Shown here in pieces: positions 27,545 to 37,600 of a stretch of 54,842 nt of DNA. The translations under genes were made by a program, and so were the position numbers. The DNA lies in the NCBI GenBank assembly GCA_030372995.1, contig JAUCPZ010000148.1, positions 1 through 54,842 of the forward strand. The letters are read 5' to 3'. Positions within the stretch are counted from its first letter, which is position 1. Every line of letters starts with the position of its first letter. The notes beneath the pieces were generated by a model that was not told the DNA's origin, searched no databases, and saw only the letters and a program-made list of their open reading frames with translations. Source of the DNA: Dehalococcoidia bacterium (lineage in GTDB: Bacteria; Chloroflexota; Dehalococcoidia; UBA2247; RBG-13-53-26).

Positions 27545-28393
27545 CTAGCTGTCGTCTTCCTCGCTGCCTACCTGGGTTCTGGCAATCTCAATCCACTGCA
27601 GGTATTCGGTGGAGACGCCCATCCACTGAGAAGCCTCACGGTCGACCTCATATGGTTCCCCAACGAAGACCTTGCCACCGGGTTGTATCTTTCCCACGGA
27701 CGGAGTGTTCTTGCCGATGAACTTCTTCCGGGCATCTATAACCCCAAGATCGAAGGGCAATGTGAAGTAAAGATCCGCCAGAACCTTGTCCATCCCCAGC
27801 TCGTGCAGGGCACCCCAGGCAGTGCCATTGCTGCCCTGATACTTACTCACGGGCAGCAGACCAAGAAGGTTTCTGATAGTGAAATCACCCTGTCTTCCCA
27901 CAATCTTACAGGGTGTTATGCTGATGAGGTAGTCACAGTACAGGATCACATTGGGAACCCAGAAGGTAGGAACAGCAAACGGTCGCACCAGCGGGTTCTC
28001 CACCTCAACCAAGACAGTGTCTCTCACATCGAGAGCGATGACCCTGGGGAACTCATATCCCAAGCTCTTGTAAATCGGTTTCATCTCCTCTTCGCACGGG
28101 CTGCCTTCGAGCAGAATGATGTCCGCTTCACTGACAGCCCTGATCGAGGAGATGACTCTCTCCAGGATCTCTCGGCTGGTAGTGGCCGGATACGGGATGG
28201 GGTAACCCGCACACGGCTTTATGAGGATTCTCCGGGCCCATCTCACCCGTGGTGGCAGCTCAAACACAAAGTCCCGCGCGTCGAGAATCACGTCCCCTTC
28301 CTCCCGGTCCACCTGACTCCTCGCCCTCTTGCCCACACCCATCTGCATCCGACTGTCAACATACGTCGCTAGGCTCTTTGGCCCCAACGTCAA
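27545..28393 (-). CDS. DUF362 family protein
   Basis: A 282-residue member of the DUF362 family, recognisable from RRILIKPCAGYPIPYPATTS, IILLEGSPCEEEMKPIYKSLGYE, NVILYCDYLISITPCKIVGRQGDFTIRNLLGLLPVSKYQ split over two strands, and the C-terminal LPFDLGVIDARKKFIG with GGKVFVGEPYEVDREA. No ferredoxin cysteine pattern is present, unlike the longer DUF362-ferredoxin fusions. The function is unknown. The start TTG overlaps the stop of mobB (TTGA), so the two are translated together. The frame is blocked by a stop directly upstream, so this start is the longest possible; an in-frame ATG lies 45 bases further in. Confidence 0.8.
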   Translation of the reverse strand: MTLGPKSLATYVDSRMQMGVGKRARSQVDREEGDVILDARDFVFELPPRVRWARRILIKPCAGYPIPYPATTSREILERVISSIRAVSEADIILLEGSPCEEEMKPIYKSLGYEFPRVIALDVRDTVLVEVENPLVRPFAVPTFWVPNVILYCDYLISITPCKIVGRQGDFTIRNLLGLLPVSKYQGSNGTAWGALHELGMDKVLADLYFTLPFDLGVIDARKKFIGKNTPSVGKIQPGGKVFVGEPYEVDREASQWMGVSTEYLQWIEIARTQVGSEEDDS

Positions 28394-28929
28394 TCACATG
28401 ACCAGGGACTTCGACCATCGGCTGGCGCTATTCCGGCGCAAGAGCGTTCCCTCAGCGATTTCTCCAACAAATCGGCGAGAGCCATGCCATCGCTCTTGGA
28501 GAACTGCGGCACTGCAACATCGAGCCGTTCATCGGTGACCACGGCCAAGAGCTTGTCGGGTGAGGTCATGAGTTGGCCGGCGTCGCGGCGATGAACCTCA
28601 ATCTTGGGAACACTGCTCCCCTTGAAACCCTCAACGAGAATGAAATCATATCCATTGCCCAGGAAATCAATCACATCTTGGAGACTCGGAGGACGGCTGG
28701 CCTTCTGCACGAAAGCCAGTCTGGTTGGCGAAGCCAGCAAGACAGCGTCGCTCCCCGCTTGGGCCAAGCGCCAACTGTCCTTGCCAGGATGGTCGAGCTG
28801 AAAATCGCTGCCGGAGTGCTTGACTGCAGCTACCGTGTAGCCCCTTCTCTTGAGCTCAGCAATCAGCTTTTCTAGCAGGGTGGTCTTGCCGGAGTTGGAC
28901 CGACCTACGATGGAAACGACGAGCGACAT
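28390..28929 (-). CDS. mobB: Molybdopterin-guanine dinucleotide biosynthesis adapter protein MobB
   Basis: A GTP-binding P-loop protein of 179 residues. The N-terminus SLVVSIVGRSNSGKTTLLEKL carries the Walker A site, followed by KRRGYTVAAVKHSGSDFQLDHPGKDSWRLAQAGSDAV, which is the MobB signature. FILVEGFKGSSVPKIEVHR is the second conserved block. MobB helps MobA attach GMP to molybdopterin for molybdenum or tungsten enzymes. The ATG at 28929 is preferred over a TTG three codons earlier. It is the first gene of a two-gene unit with DUF362; no molybdoenzyme or other moa/moe gene lies in this window. Confidence 0.92.
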   Translation of the reverse strand: MSLVVSIVGRSNSGKTTLLEKLIAELKRRGYTVAAVKHSGSDFQLDHPGKDSWRLAQAGSDAVLLASPTRLAFVQKASRPPSLQDVIDFLGNGYDFILVEGFKGSSVPKIEVHRRDAGQLMTSPDKLLAVVTDERLDVAVPQFSKSDGMALADLLEKSLRERSCAGIAPADGRSPWSCD

Positions 28930-29061
28930 TAACCCCAACTACAATAATTCTATCATCCCCGTCAATACGAACTTCGAGTGGCACTCGTCGCCCATCGCTC
29001 CACACCGAGTGCGCCCCACGAACAGAAGCGCAGTGACCGGCAGGAAACGCCACGGAAAAGC

Positions 29062-31116
29062 TCAGCTGCCCAGCAGCCGACGCAGTTCCTCCGGCTCGGT
29101 TGCCGGCGGAAGGCAGGAGCGGCCCCGGCAGAGATAGGCGGTGGCACCGCTATCCATCATGCCACGGCCCCGTGCCAGTATTTCGGTGACGGCAGAGCGA
29201 GCCTCGCCCGGCCGGAGACCGGCAACCACCATCCGCGGCCGGTACTGGCTATGGATCGCCGAAAGCAAGGACTCCATGCCCGCGTCGCCCCACCGCCCTA
29301 CCACGAACACCTCTTCACCATCTGAGAGATACATGTCCAGGGCACACAGCCAGTTGCCGGACGCCAGGGGATAGGAAAGCATTTGGTCCCGAACCAGCCT
29401 CAACATGGCAACAGCCATCTTCTCGTAGGACTCGTCACCTGTGATTCTGGATACGCGCAGCAGGACATCGGCAGCGGACGAACCGCCGCACGGCTTGACA
29501 GAGTCCGAGGTGTCCCGCGCGCGGGCGAAGAGCGTGTCATGATCCGGGGCCGTGTCATAGAGAAGACAGGCGCCTTCCCTGTCGCCGAACCGCGTCAGCA
29601 TTGCGCCGGTGAGATCGACGGCTGACTGGAGCCATCTTGATTCGAGAGTGCTCCCGTGAAGGTCCAGCAACCCCCGGATCACCGACGCATAGTCATCCAG
29701 GTAACCTGGTATCCGGCATACACCGTCCCTGCAGCTGTGCATCAGGACTCCCGCCTTCACCATCTCACCCAATATGAACGTCGCCGCGGCCGCCGCTCCT
29801 TCCACGTAGTCCTTGCGATCCAGAACGCCGCCGGCCTCAGCCAGCGCCTGCAGCGTGAGCCCATTCCACGATGCCAGTATCTTGTCGTCGCGCTGCGGCC
29901 TGCGCCGTCTTTCCCTTGCTTCCCGCAACCTGGCTTTGGAACGGGCGATCACCTTCTCGACATCGGCAGCATTGCCTCCCATTCCAGCGGCGAACGATGT
30001 CAAGCCCGTGCGAATGTGAAGGACGCTCCGCTCTCTGAGCCCCAGTTCGCTGCCGACGCCGAAGAACCGACCGACCAGATGGCCATCCTTCTCTCCCAGT
30101 GCGTCGTTCATCTCAGCCCGGCTCCAGGTGTAGTAGCCACCTTCTTCACCATCAACGTCAGCATCCAGGGACGAGAAGAAGCCACCGGCCGGGTGTGTCA
30201 TCTCCCGCAGTAAATAGTCCAGAGTCTCCTCAGCAACACGGCGGTAATCCGCCTTCCCGGTCACCTGATAGGCATGGAGATAGACACGGCTCAACAGGGC
30301 ATTGTCGTAGAGCATCTTCTCGAAGTGCGGCACCATCCATTCGGCATCCGTGGCATACCGGTGAAAGCCTCCGCCTATGTGATCGTAGATGCCGCCCCTA
30401 GCCATCCTTTCGAGGGTCAGCTCCACCATGGCCAGCGCCCGCGCGCTGCGCATCCGGTGATGGTACTGCAGCAGGAACTCGAGGACAGGGGCCTGGGGGA
30501 ATTTCGGCCCGGGGCCGAAGCCGCCGTTCGCGTCGTCGAATCCCGCCTCAAGCACCTGGAAGGCATGGGTTAGGATGTCTTGTGTCAGGTCTGCCGGTTC
30601 AGGACCGGCGGATGCACTGCGGCTCAGCTGTGCGACCACCTCCCGCGCCACATCGTTCACCTGGGTGCGCCTGTTGCGGTAAGCTTCGGACACTGCGACC
30701 AGGACCCGGGGAAAGCCCGGGGTTCCATAGCGGTCCTCCGGCGGGAAGTAGGTCCCACCGTAGAACGGGTGTCCCTCCGGAGTCAGGAACACCGTCAAAG
30801 GCCAGCCTCCGCCGCCCGTCATGGCCTGCACCGCCTCCATATACACGTGGTCGATGTCAGGGCGTTCCTCACGGTCCACCTTGATGCACACGAAGTGCTC
30901 GTTCATGAGCCTGGCGATCTCTTCGTTCTCGAAGCACTCCCGCTCCATGACGTGGCACCAGTGGCAGGCGGAATAGCCTACGCTCAGAAGGATCGGCCTG
31001 TCCTCGCGCCGGGCACGGCCGAGCGCCTCATCACCCCAGGGATACCAGTCCACCGGGTTGTGGGCGTGCTGAAGCAGATACGGGCTGGTCTCCTTTGCCA
31101 GACGGTTCGTGTGCAA
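29062..31116 (-). CDS. Thioredoxin domain-containing protein, YyaL/DUF255 (spermatogenesis-associated protein 20) family
   Basis: A 684-residue protein. The N-terminal thioredoxin-like domain starts [25 protein letters not shown] in the family manner (quoted in two overlapping parts: [25 protein letters not shown]). It has the redox motif [12 protein letters not shown] at about residue 52 and [14 protein letters not shown]. The rest is an (alpha/alpha)6 barrel like those of N-acylglucosamine epimerases ([49 protein letters not shown]). The physiological substrate is not known. The TTG start has AAGGAG about 10 bases upstream. It follows the duplicated-motif gene by 15 bases on the same strand, so the two are probably in one operon with the Rieske gene. 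Confidence 0.92.
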   Translation of the reverse strand: MHTNRLAKETSPYLLQHAHNPVDWYPWGDEALGRARREDRPILLSVGYSACHWCHVMERECFENEEIARLMNEHFVCIKVDREERPDIDHVYMEAVQAMTGGGGWPLTVFLTPEGHPFYGGTYFPPEDRYGTPGFPRVLVAVSEAYRNRRTQVNDVAREVVAQLSRSASAGPEPADLTQDILTHAFQVLEAGFDDANGGFGPGPKFPQAPVLEFLLQYHHRMRSARALAMVELTLERMARGGIYDHIGGGFHRYATDAEWMVPHFEKMLYDNALLSRVYLHAYQVTGKADYRRVAEETLDYLLREMTHPAGGFFSSLDADVDGEEGGYYTWSRAEMNDALGEKDGHLVGRFFGVGSELGLRERSVLHIRTGLTSFAAGMGGNAADVEKVIARSKARLREARERRRRPQRDDKILASWNGLTLQALAEAGGVLDRKDYVEGAAAAATFILGEMVKAGVLMHSCRDGVCRIPGYLDDYASVIRGLLDLHGSTLESRWLQSAVDLTGAMLTRFGDREGACLLYDTAPDHDTLFARARDTSDSVKPCGGSSAADVLLRVSRITGDESYEKMAVAMLRLVRDQMLSYPLASGNWLCALDMYLSDGEEVFVVGRWGDAGMESLLSAIHSQYRPRMVVAGLRPGEARSAVTEILARGRGMMDSGATAYLCRGRSCLPPATEPEELRRLLGS

Positions 31117-31131
31117 GGGTACGAGCTCCTT

Positions 31132-31437
31132 CTAGACCACCTTTATGTCCATTTGTAGGCTGTCAACCTGGCTCACTCCTTTGAGCGAAGAAACCGCGCC
31201 AATCACCGTCCTGGATAGCATGTCACTGGGAAACGGCGTGAGCTCCACCTGTTTCCCGTTGACCATCAACGTCGCGTTCCCCTTGGCCAGATTGAACCCA
31301 ATGCTCCGCACCGCTGCGACCCCCTTTAGCGTTCGCACGCCGCCGACAACCGTCCCTGCCAGGAACTGCCCGACAAAAGGATTCAGCTCTATATCCGCGC
31401 CGTTTACCCAGAGCTTGGTCTGATAAGTCTCCTTCAT
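31132..31437 (-). CDS. Small conserved protein with a duplicated 30-residue motif
   Basis: A 101-residue protein of unknown function. Two segments of identical length repeat one pattern: residues 11-40 (VNGADIELNPFVGQFLAGTV, then VGGVRTLKGV) and residues 59-88 (VNGKQVELTPFPSDMLSRTV, then IGAVSSLKGV). The shared core is VNG-x-x-(I/V)-EL-x-PF, then TV-(V/I)-G-x-V-x-(T/S)-LKGV. It has no cysteine, signal peptide or membrane segment, and the pattern suggests a two-fold symmetric fold. The ATG has GGAGGAGAG just upstream. It lies between the Rieske gene (126 bases) and the YyaL gene (15 bases) on the same strand. I believe similar proteins exist in related anaerobes but cannot name a family. Confidence 0.78.
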   Translation of the reverse strand: MKETYQTKLWVNGADIELNPFVGQFLAGTVVGGVRTLKGVAAVRSIGFNLAKGNATLMVNGKQVELTPFPSDMLSRTVIGAVSSLKGVSQVDSLQMDIKVV

Positions 31438-31563
31438 TCTCTCCTCCGACTGCTCATGTCCTGTCAGGTCACCTGCAAAGTCTGTCCGACAGATCCGATT
31501 TCAGCCCTTTCGATCCCCGAATCCTTTTTGGCTGCAACCCACCGGATTGCACACCAAATGCGA

Positions 31564-31917
31564 CTATGGGATTTCCACGAGGACTTTGCCTGCCTCCACC
31601 TTCACCGGGTAGGTCTTCAGGCCCCGGGGCTTCCTTATCGCTTTGCTGATCGCGGAGGCCACACCCGGCAGTTGCGCCCAGCGCACCATGCGCCCGTCCG
31701 CCAGGTCGAACTGGGAGCCGTGCCGCGGGCACGTGACTACCGTGCCCTCCAACCTGCCCGATGCCAGGCTGGCCCCCATGTGCGGGCATTGCCCTTCAGC
31801 AGCGTAGAACCGCCCGCCCGCCATTGCCAGAAGAAGGGTATGCCCTTCGGCCGACACCTGTTTCAGGCTACCCTCAGCGAGGTCACCTTCTTTGGCTACT
31901 TCCACCGATCTTCCCAT
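31564..31917 (-). CDS. Rieske [2Fe-2S] ferredoxin-type protein
   Basis: A 117-residue soluble Rieske protein. The cluster ligands are in CPHMGASL (Cys and His) and CPRHGSQFD (Cys and His), with the length and the LASGRLEGTVVTCP linker typical of small Rieske ferredoxins. The N-terminal VEVAKEGDLAEGSLKQV and C-terminal TYPVKVEAGKVLVEIP strands complete the beta-sandwich. No membrane anchor is present, so it probably carries electrons in the cytoplasm. The ATG is preceded by AAAGGAGGACAG. It is upstream of the duplicated-motif gene and downstream of copA by 138 bases, all on the minus strand. The partner redox enzyme is not obvious here. Confidence 0.93.
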   Translation of the reverse strand: MGRSVEVAKEGDLAEGSLKQVSAEGHTLLLAMAGGRFYAAEGQCPHMGASLASGRLEGTVVTCPRHGSQFDLADGRMVRWAQLPGVASAISKAIRKPRGLKTYPVKVEAGKVLVEIP

Positions 31918-32055
31918 CTGTCCTCCTTTTTCACAGGCTTGGCTTCACCTGCTGCCCGATAGAGTATCCTTGATCCCGCATCGCCACCGCATCCCGTTCC
32001 ACCTGCATTGCCAGGAAGAGACAACCCGCACCTCCTGCGTTCCTCACCATGTACA

Positions 32056-34482
32056 TCAATCGTGGCCCTGCACGCGGTACCGGTTCATCAGGAGCGAGTT
32101 GGTGACCACCGAGACCGAGCTGAAAGCCATGGCCGCTGCGGCGATAATGGGATTCAGCAACGTTCCGGTCCAGGGATACAGGATACCAGCAGCGATCGGA
32201 ATCCCCAGTGTGTTGTATGCGAAGGCCCAGAAGAGATTCTGCTTCACCTTGCTGATGGTGTAGCGGCTCAGCCTGAGGGCCTCCGGCACGTCTCTCAGGT
32301 CGTTCCGCACCAGCACAATGTCGCCGCTCTCCATAGCTACGTCGGTGCCGCTCCCCAGAGCTATGCCGATATCTGCCTGCGCCAGGGCCGGAGCGTCGTT
32401 GATGCCGTCGCCGACCATGCCCACCAGCTTCCCATTTTGCTGCAAGGCCTGGATTTCTCTGGCTTTGTCCTCGGGCAGAACCTGGGCCAGAACCTTCCTG
32501 ATCCCGGCCTGAGCGGCTATGGCCTCTGCCGTCCGGAGGTTGTCGCCGGTGATCATGACGGTCTCCAAGCCCATATCCTGCAACCGCCGAACGCTCTCTG
32601 CAGCGTTGTCGCGCAACGTGTCCGAGACCGCGATCAGGCCGGCCAGCTTCCCCTCAACAGCCACCAGCATCACCGTCTTGCCCTGGTTTTCAAAATTGCC
32701 AAGGTGCTGCTCAGCCGCCACGGCTGTCACTTGCCTCTCGGCCATAAAGGCACGGTTCCCCACCAGCACCTCCTTGCCCTCCACCGTGGCCAGCACTCCG
32801 CGACCGCTCAACGCCTGAAATGTCTCGGGGTCAGGTACTGCCCGTTCGCCTCCTTCGGCCGCCGCCACAATGGCGCGGCCCACTGGATGCTCTGATCCCT
32901 TTTCGGCTCCAGCCGCGAGCCTGAGTATCTCAGCCTGTGAACTTCCGTCGAGCGACAGTACGTCCGTCACTGCTGGTTTGCCTTCCGTAAGGGTCCCCGT
33001 CTTGTCAAAGACAATGGTGCCGAGCCTGTAGGCCCTTTCCAGGGCAGCAGCACTCTTGATCAATATCCCGTTCTGAGCCCCCTTGCCGGTTCCGACCATG
33101 ATGGCCGTTGGCGTCGCCAGTCCGAGCGCACAGGGGCAGGCGATGACCAGCACCGAGATGGAGGCCTCCAGAGCAAACACGAACGGCTTGCCGATGACGG
33201 CAAACCAGGCAACAAAGGTCACCATGGCGATGGTGACCACCACCGGAACAAAGACAGCCGCCACCGAGTCGGCCAAACGTTGAATCGGTGCCTTCGATCC
33301 CTGGGCCTGTTCCACCAGCCTGATGATCTGCGCCAGCACCGTGTCCTTCCCGACTTTGGTGGCGCGGAATTTCAGCAGCCCATCCTTGTTGATGGTGGCC
33401 CCGACAACCGTATCGCCTGCCTTCTTGTCCACGGGCATCGACTCGCCCGTGAGCATTGACTCATCGACTGCGGCGGCTCCCTCCAGAATCACCCCGTCGA
33501 CGGGTATCTTTTCACCCGGCCTGACCACCACCGTCTGTCCGACCTCAACGTCTTCTACCGACACCTGTCTCTCCGTGCCATCCACGATAACGCTGGCCGT
33601 CCTGGGGCGCAGCCCCATCAGCTTTTTAATCGCCTCCGAGGCCCGGCCTTTGGCGCGGGCCTCCAGGTACCGCCCCAGCAGCACTATCGAGATGATGAGG
33701 GCCGCCGTGTCGAAATAGACGTCACCCTCGAACGTGCCGGGCATCACCGTCACGAGGAGGCTGTAGAGATAGGCCGCTGTCGTCCCCATCGCAATGAGGA
33801 CATCCATGTTGGCCCGACGGTTGCGCAGCGCTTTGTATGTGCCAACGTAGAACTGCCAACCCACCAGGAATTGGACCGGCGTGGTCAGTCCCAGAAGCAG
33901 CCAGTTGTCGGCACTGCTGCCAAAGGGCATGACCATGGATAGCACAAAGACGGGAACAGCCAGGGAGAAGCTGAAGATAAGCAGCACCACCAGTCTGCGC
34001 CGCTCACGGTCTCTGGCCTGCCTATCGGTGTCCACGGCCCCGTCTGCGGCGAGGGTTGCCTTGTATCCCGCATCAGCGATGGCTTTCCTGAGCGCAGACA
34101 CAGACACCGCCTCCGGGTTGTAGCGCACGTAAGCCTTCTCGCTGGCCAGGTTCACCGTCGCCGATATCACACCGTCCAGTGCGTTCAGCGCCGTCTCGAT
34201 GTTCTGCACACAAGTGGCGCAGGTCATGCCGGTGACATCAAAGACCACCTCCCTGATGGCCACGCCGTATCCGGCGTCCTCCACCGCCTGGACGAGGTCT
34301 TTCTCAGTAGTCAACGACGGATCGTACTCCACCGCCGCCTTCTCGGAGGCCAGGTTGACCACGGCCCTGGATACGCCCCGCAGGTGCGAAAGTCTCTTCT
34401 CGACCGTTCCGGCGCAAGTGGCGCAGGTCATGCCGGTGACTTGCAGGCTGGTGCGTCTGGCTGGCTTGCCCATGACGCCCAT
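32056..34482 (-). CDS. copA: Copper-translocating P1B-type ATPase
   Basis: An 808-residue heavy-metal ATPase that exports Cu(I) across the cytoplasmic membrane. Two N-terminal metal-binding domains each carry GMTCATC (about residues 17 and 86). They are followed by the membrane helices, the actuator motif [13 protein letters not shown], the transport motif [11 protein letters not shown] in the sixth helix, the phosphorylation site [10 protein letters not shown], the nucleotide-binding HPVGRAIV, and [16 protein letters not shown]. The last membrane helices have the Cu(I)-type [11 protein letters not shown] and a C-terminal [17 protein letters not shown]. The start is ATG 34482; a second ATG lies three codons later. 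It diverges from dnaE. No CsoR or CopZ gene is seen nearby. Confidence 0.96.
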   Translation of the reverse strand: MGVMGKPARRTSLQVTGMTCATCAGTVEKRLSHLRGVSRAVVNLASEKAAVEYDPSLTTEKDLVQAVEDAGYGVAIREVVFDVTGMTCATCVQNIETALNALDGVISATVNLASEKAYVRYNPEAVSVSALRKAIADAGYKATLAADGAVDTDRQARDRERRRLVVLLIFSFSLAVPVFVLSMVMPFGSSADNWLLLGLTTPVQFLVGWQFYVGTYKALRNRRANMDVLIAMGTTAAYLYSLLVTVMPGTFEGDVYFDTAALIISIVLLGRYLEARAKGRASEAIKKLMGLRPRTASVIVDGTERQVSVEDVEVGQTVVVRPGEKIPVDGVILEGAAAVDESMLTGESMPVDKKAGDTVVGATINKDGLLKFRATKVGKDTVLAQIIRLVEQAQGSKAPIQRLADSVAAVFVPVVVTIAMVTFVAWFAVIGKPFVFALEASISVLVIACPCALGLATPTAIMVGTGKGAQNGILIKSAAALERAYRLGTIVFDKTGTLTEGKPAVTDVLSLDGSSQAEILRLAAGAEKGSEHPVGRAIVAAAEGGERAVPDPETFQALSGRGVLATVEGKEVLVGNRAFMAERQVTAVAAEQHLGNFENQGKTVMLVAVEGKLAGLIAVSDTLRDNAAESVRRLQDMGLETVMITGDNLRTAEAIAAQAGIRKVLAQVLPEDKAREIQALQQNGKLVGMVGDGINDAPALAQADIGIALGSGTDVAMESGDIVLVRNDLRDVPEALRLSRYTISKVKQNLFWAFAYNTLGIPIAAGILYPWTGTLLNPIIAAAAMAFSSVSVVTNSLLMNRYRVQGHD

Positions 34483-34602
34483 GTTACCAGCATTGGAACG
34501 CCTGTGGAAGTGACGGTAGTCTCAGGACGGCAGCGGAGATGGAAGCGGCCGAGTAGGACCAAAGCAGGCCATACAGGCAGATGCTTCGTACCCAGACGTT
34601 TT

Positions 34603-34628
34603 GCTGAGCGTTTGCCGCAACGCTCAGC
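34603..34628. repeat. Perfect 8-bp inverted repeat in the copA-dnaE intergenic region
   Basis: GCTGAGCG (34603-34610) and CGCTCAGC (34621-34628) flank a 10-base spacer. The right arm lies where a -35 element would be for the -10 at 34643, so it could be an operator or an RNA hairpin on the copA side. Confidence 0.45.
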
Positions 34629-34639
34629 CACATCCAGAA

Positions 34640-34648
34640 TGCTATAAT
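34640..34648 (+). promoter_or_regulatory. Extended -10 promoter element for dnaE
   Basis: TGCTATAAT is a perfect extended -10. No good -35 is present, which is acceptable for extended -10 promoters. Transcription would start about 30 bases before the dnaE ATG at 34679. Confidence 0.6.
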
Positions 34649-34678
34649 GTTTGTCGGTTTCCCCGCTTTCGACAGATC

Positions 34679-37600
34679 ATGTTCACGCACCTGCATGTCC
34701 ACACCGAGTACAGCCTCCTCGACGGCATGTGCCGTATACCACAGTTGATCGAGCGCACGAAGGCGCTGGGAATGGACAGCCTGGCCATCACCGACCACGG
34801 CGCCCTCTATGGCATCATCGAGTTCTATCTCCAGGCCAGGGATGCCGGCATCAAGCCTATCATCGGCTGCGAGTTCTACATGGCGGCGAACAGTCGCCAT
34901 AGCCGGACCGCCGCCGACAAGGAGCCTTATCACCTGGTCCTGCTGGCCAAGGACAGAACGGGCTACAAGAACCTGCTGAAGCTGTCCACCGCCGCCCACC
35001 TGGAAGGCTTCTACTACAAGCCCCGGATAGATAAGGAGCTGCTGAGGGAACATCACCAGGGACTGGTGGCGCTCACCGCGTGTCTCCGCGGCGAAATCCC
35101 GCGCCTCATACTGGAAGGACGCCTCAAGGAGGCGGAACAGAGCGCCAGATGGTACAAGGATCTCTTCGGCGACTTCTATCTGGAAGTCCAGAAGCATCCG
35201 ATTCCGGACATCGAACAGGTCAACAAGGGCCTGCTGGCTCTCAGTGAGAAACTGAACATACCTCTAGTGGCCACCAACGATGTGCACTACGTCGAGAGGC
35301 AGGACGCCCGCTGGCAGGACCTGATGCTCTGCATCCAGACCAACACCACGGTCAACGACGAGAAACGTCTGAAGATGGCCGGGGACTTCTTCTACCTCAA
35401 GAGCCCCGAGGAGATGGCCGCCGAGTTCTCGGACATGCCCCAGGCCCTGGACAACACCCAGCGCATCGCCGACATGTGCCGGTTGGAGCTGGAATTCGGC
35501 CGCCTGCACCTGCCCGAAGTGGCGATCGATCCCGGCAAGACCGCCGATAAATACCTGGCGGAGCACTGCTGGCGGGGACTGGAACAGAGGTACGGAAAGA
35601 CGGCGGGGCCAGAGATCGAAGAAAGGTTGAGATACGAGCTCGAGGTGGTGCGGAAGACCAACTTCGCGCAGTACTTCCTGGTTGTGTGGGACATCGTCTC
35701 CTTCGCCCGGCGCCAGAAGATACCCTGCGGCGTCCGTGGCAGCGCCGCGGCCAGCCTGATCCTCTATTGCCTGGGCATCACGGACGTCGATCCGCTGGAA
35801 CACAAGCTGGTCTTCGAGCGGTTCCTGAACATCGAGCGCAAAGAGATGCCCGACATTGACCTTGATTTCCAGGACGACCGCCGCGATGAGGTCATTTCCT
35901 ACGTCGCTCAGAAGTACGGCCAGGATCACGTGGCCCAGATAATCACCTTCGGGACTCTGGGCGCCAGAGCTGCCCTGCGCGACGTAGGCCGCGCGTTGGG
36001 GTTGCCCTACGGCCAGGTCGACCAGGTGGCCCGGCTGGTGCCGTTCGGTCCCAACATGACACTGGACAGGGCTTTGCAGGAGAACGAGGATCTCAGGCGG
36101 ATGTATCAGGAGGATGCCATCGTGCGCAACCTGGTGGACTCCGCCAAGCACCTTGAGGGGATCTCGCGGCATGCCAGCACGCACGCTGCCGGCATAGTCA
36201 TCTCCAAGGAACCTCTGGTCGAGCATGTTCCCCTGCAGCAGGTGACCAAGGGCGAAGCCAAGGGCATGGCCATGACCCAGTTCGTCATGCAGGACATCGC
36301 CCGGGTGGGGCTGCTCAAGATGGACCTGCTGGGCCTTATCAATCTGACGACCCTTTCGCGGGCCAGAGAGATCATCGCCCAGCACCGGGGAATCGACGTG
36401 GACCTGCAACGGCTGCCCTTGAACGACGCCAAGACCTTCGAACTGCTCTCCGCCGGCGAGACCGGCGGCGTCTTCCAACTGGAAGGTTCCGGTATGAGAC
36501 GTTACCTGAAGGAGCTCAAGCCAGCCAAGTTCAGTGACGTCGCCGCCATGGTCGCCCTGTACCGCCCCGGCCCCATGGACCACATCCCCACGTTCATCAA
36601 GGCCAAGCATGGACTCGTCCCGATCACTTATCCTCACCCGTCACTGGAGAAGATCCTTGAAGAGACCTACGGGGTCATCGTCTACCAGGACCAGGTGCTA
36701 TTCGTTGTGCGGGAATTCGCCGGCTACAGCCTGGGGCAGGCGGACATCGTGCGCAAAGCGATGGGCAAGAAGATACCGGAGATCATGCAGAAGGAGCGCG
36801 TGAGGTTCCTCGAAGGCGCCAGGGAGAAGGGATTCTCGCTGAAAGTGGCCGAGCAGGTTTTCGAACTCATCGAGCCTTTTGCCGGGTACGCGTTCAACAA
36901 GGCCCATAGCGTCAGCTACGCCATGATCGCCTACCAGACAGCCTACCTGAAGGCCAACTACCCGGTGGAGTACATGACGGCGCTGCTGCTGACCCACAGC
37001 GGGCAACAGGACAAGATAGCCTCGGCCGTCGCCGACTGCCAGCGCATGGACATCAAGGTGCTGCCGCCTGACGTCAACCGGAGCGACATCAGCTTCAGCA
37101 TCGAGGACTCTGAAGAGCCAGCCATCCGCTTTGGCCTGGCGGATATCAAGAACGTGGGCGCCGGCGCCGTCGCGCCGATCGTGGAGGCCAGAAAGAAGGG
37201 CGGACCGTTCAAGTCCATCGAGGATTTCTGCCGCCGGGCCGATCTGCGGGGCATGAACAAGAAGGTCATGGAGAGCTTGATCAAGGCAGGGGCATTGGAT
37301 TGCCTGGCTGGCCGCGGTGCCCTGCTGAACCGGATCGACCGCATCATGTCGCTCTCCCAAAGGGAACAGAGCCTGCGCGAATCAGGGCAGGCAAACATGT
37401 TCGATCTGTGGGGAGCCAGCACGCCAGCCCCCCTTCCCGAGATTCAACTGGAGGAAGTCGAGGTTTCGTACAGGGACAAGCTGGCGTGGGAGAAGGAGCT
37501 TATCGGCGTCTATCTATCGGGCCACCCGTTCTACCAGGCGGCCCGCGAACTCAAGTCGAGCACGACTGCCTTCTGCGGCGAGATCAACGCCGATATGGTC

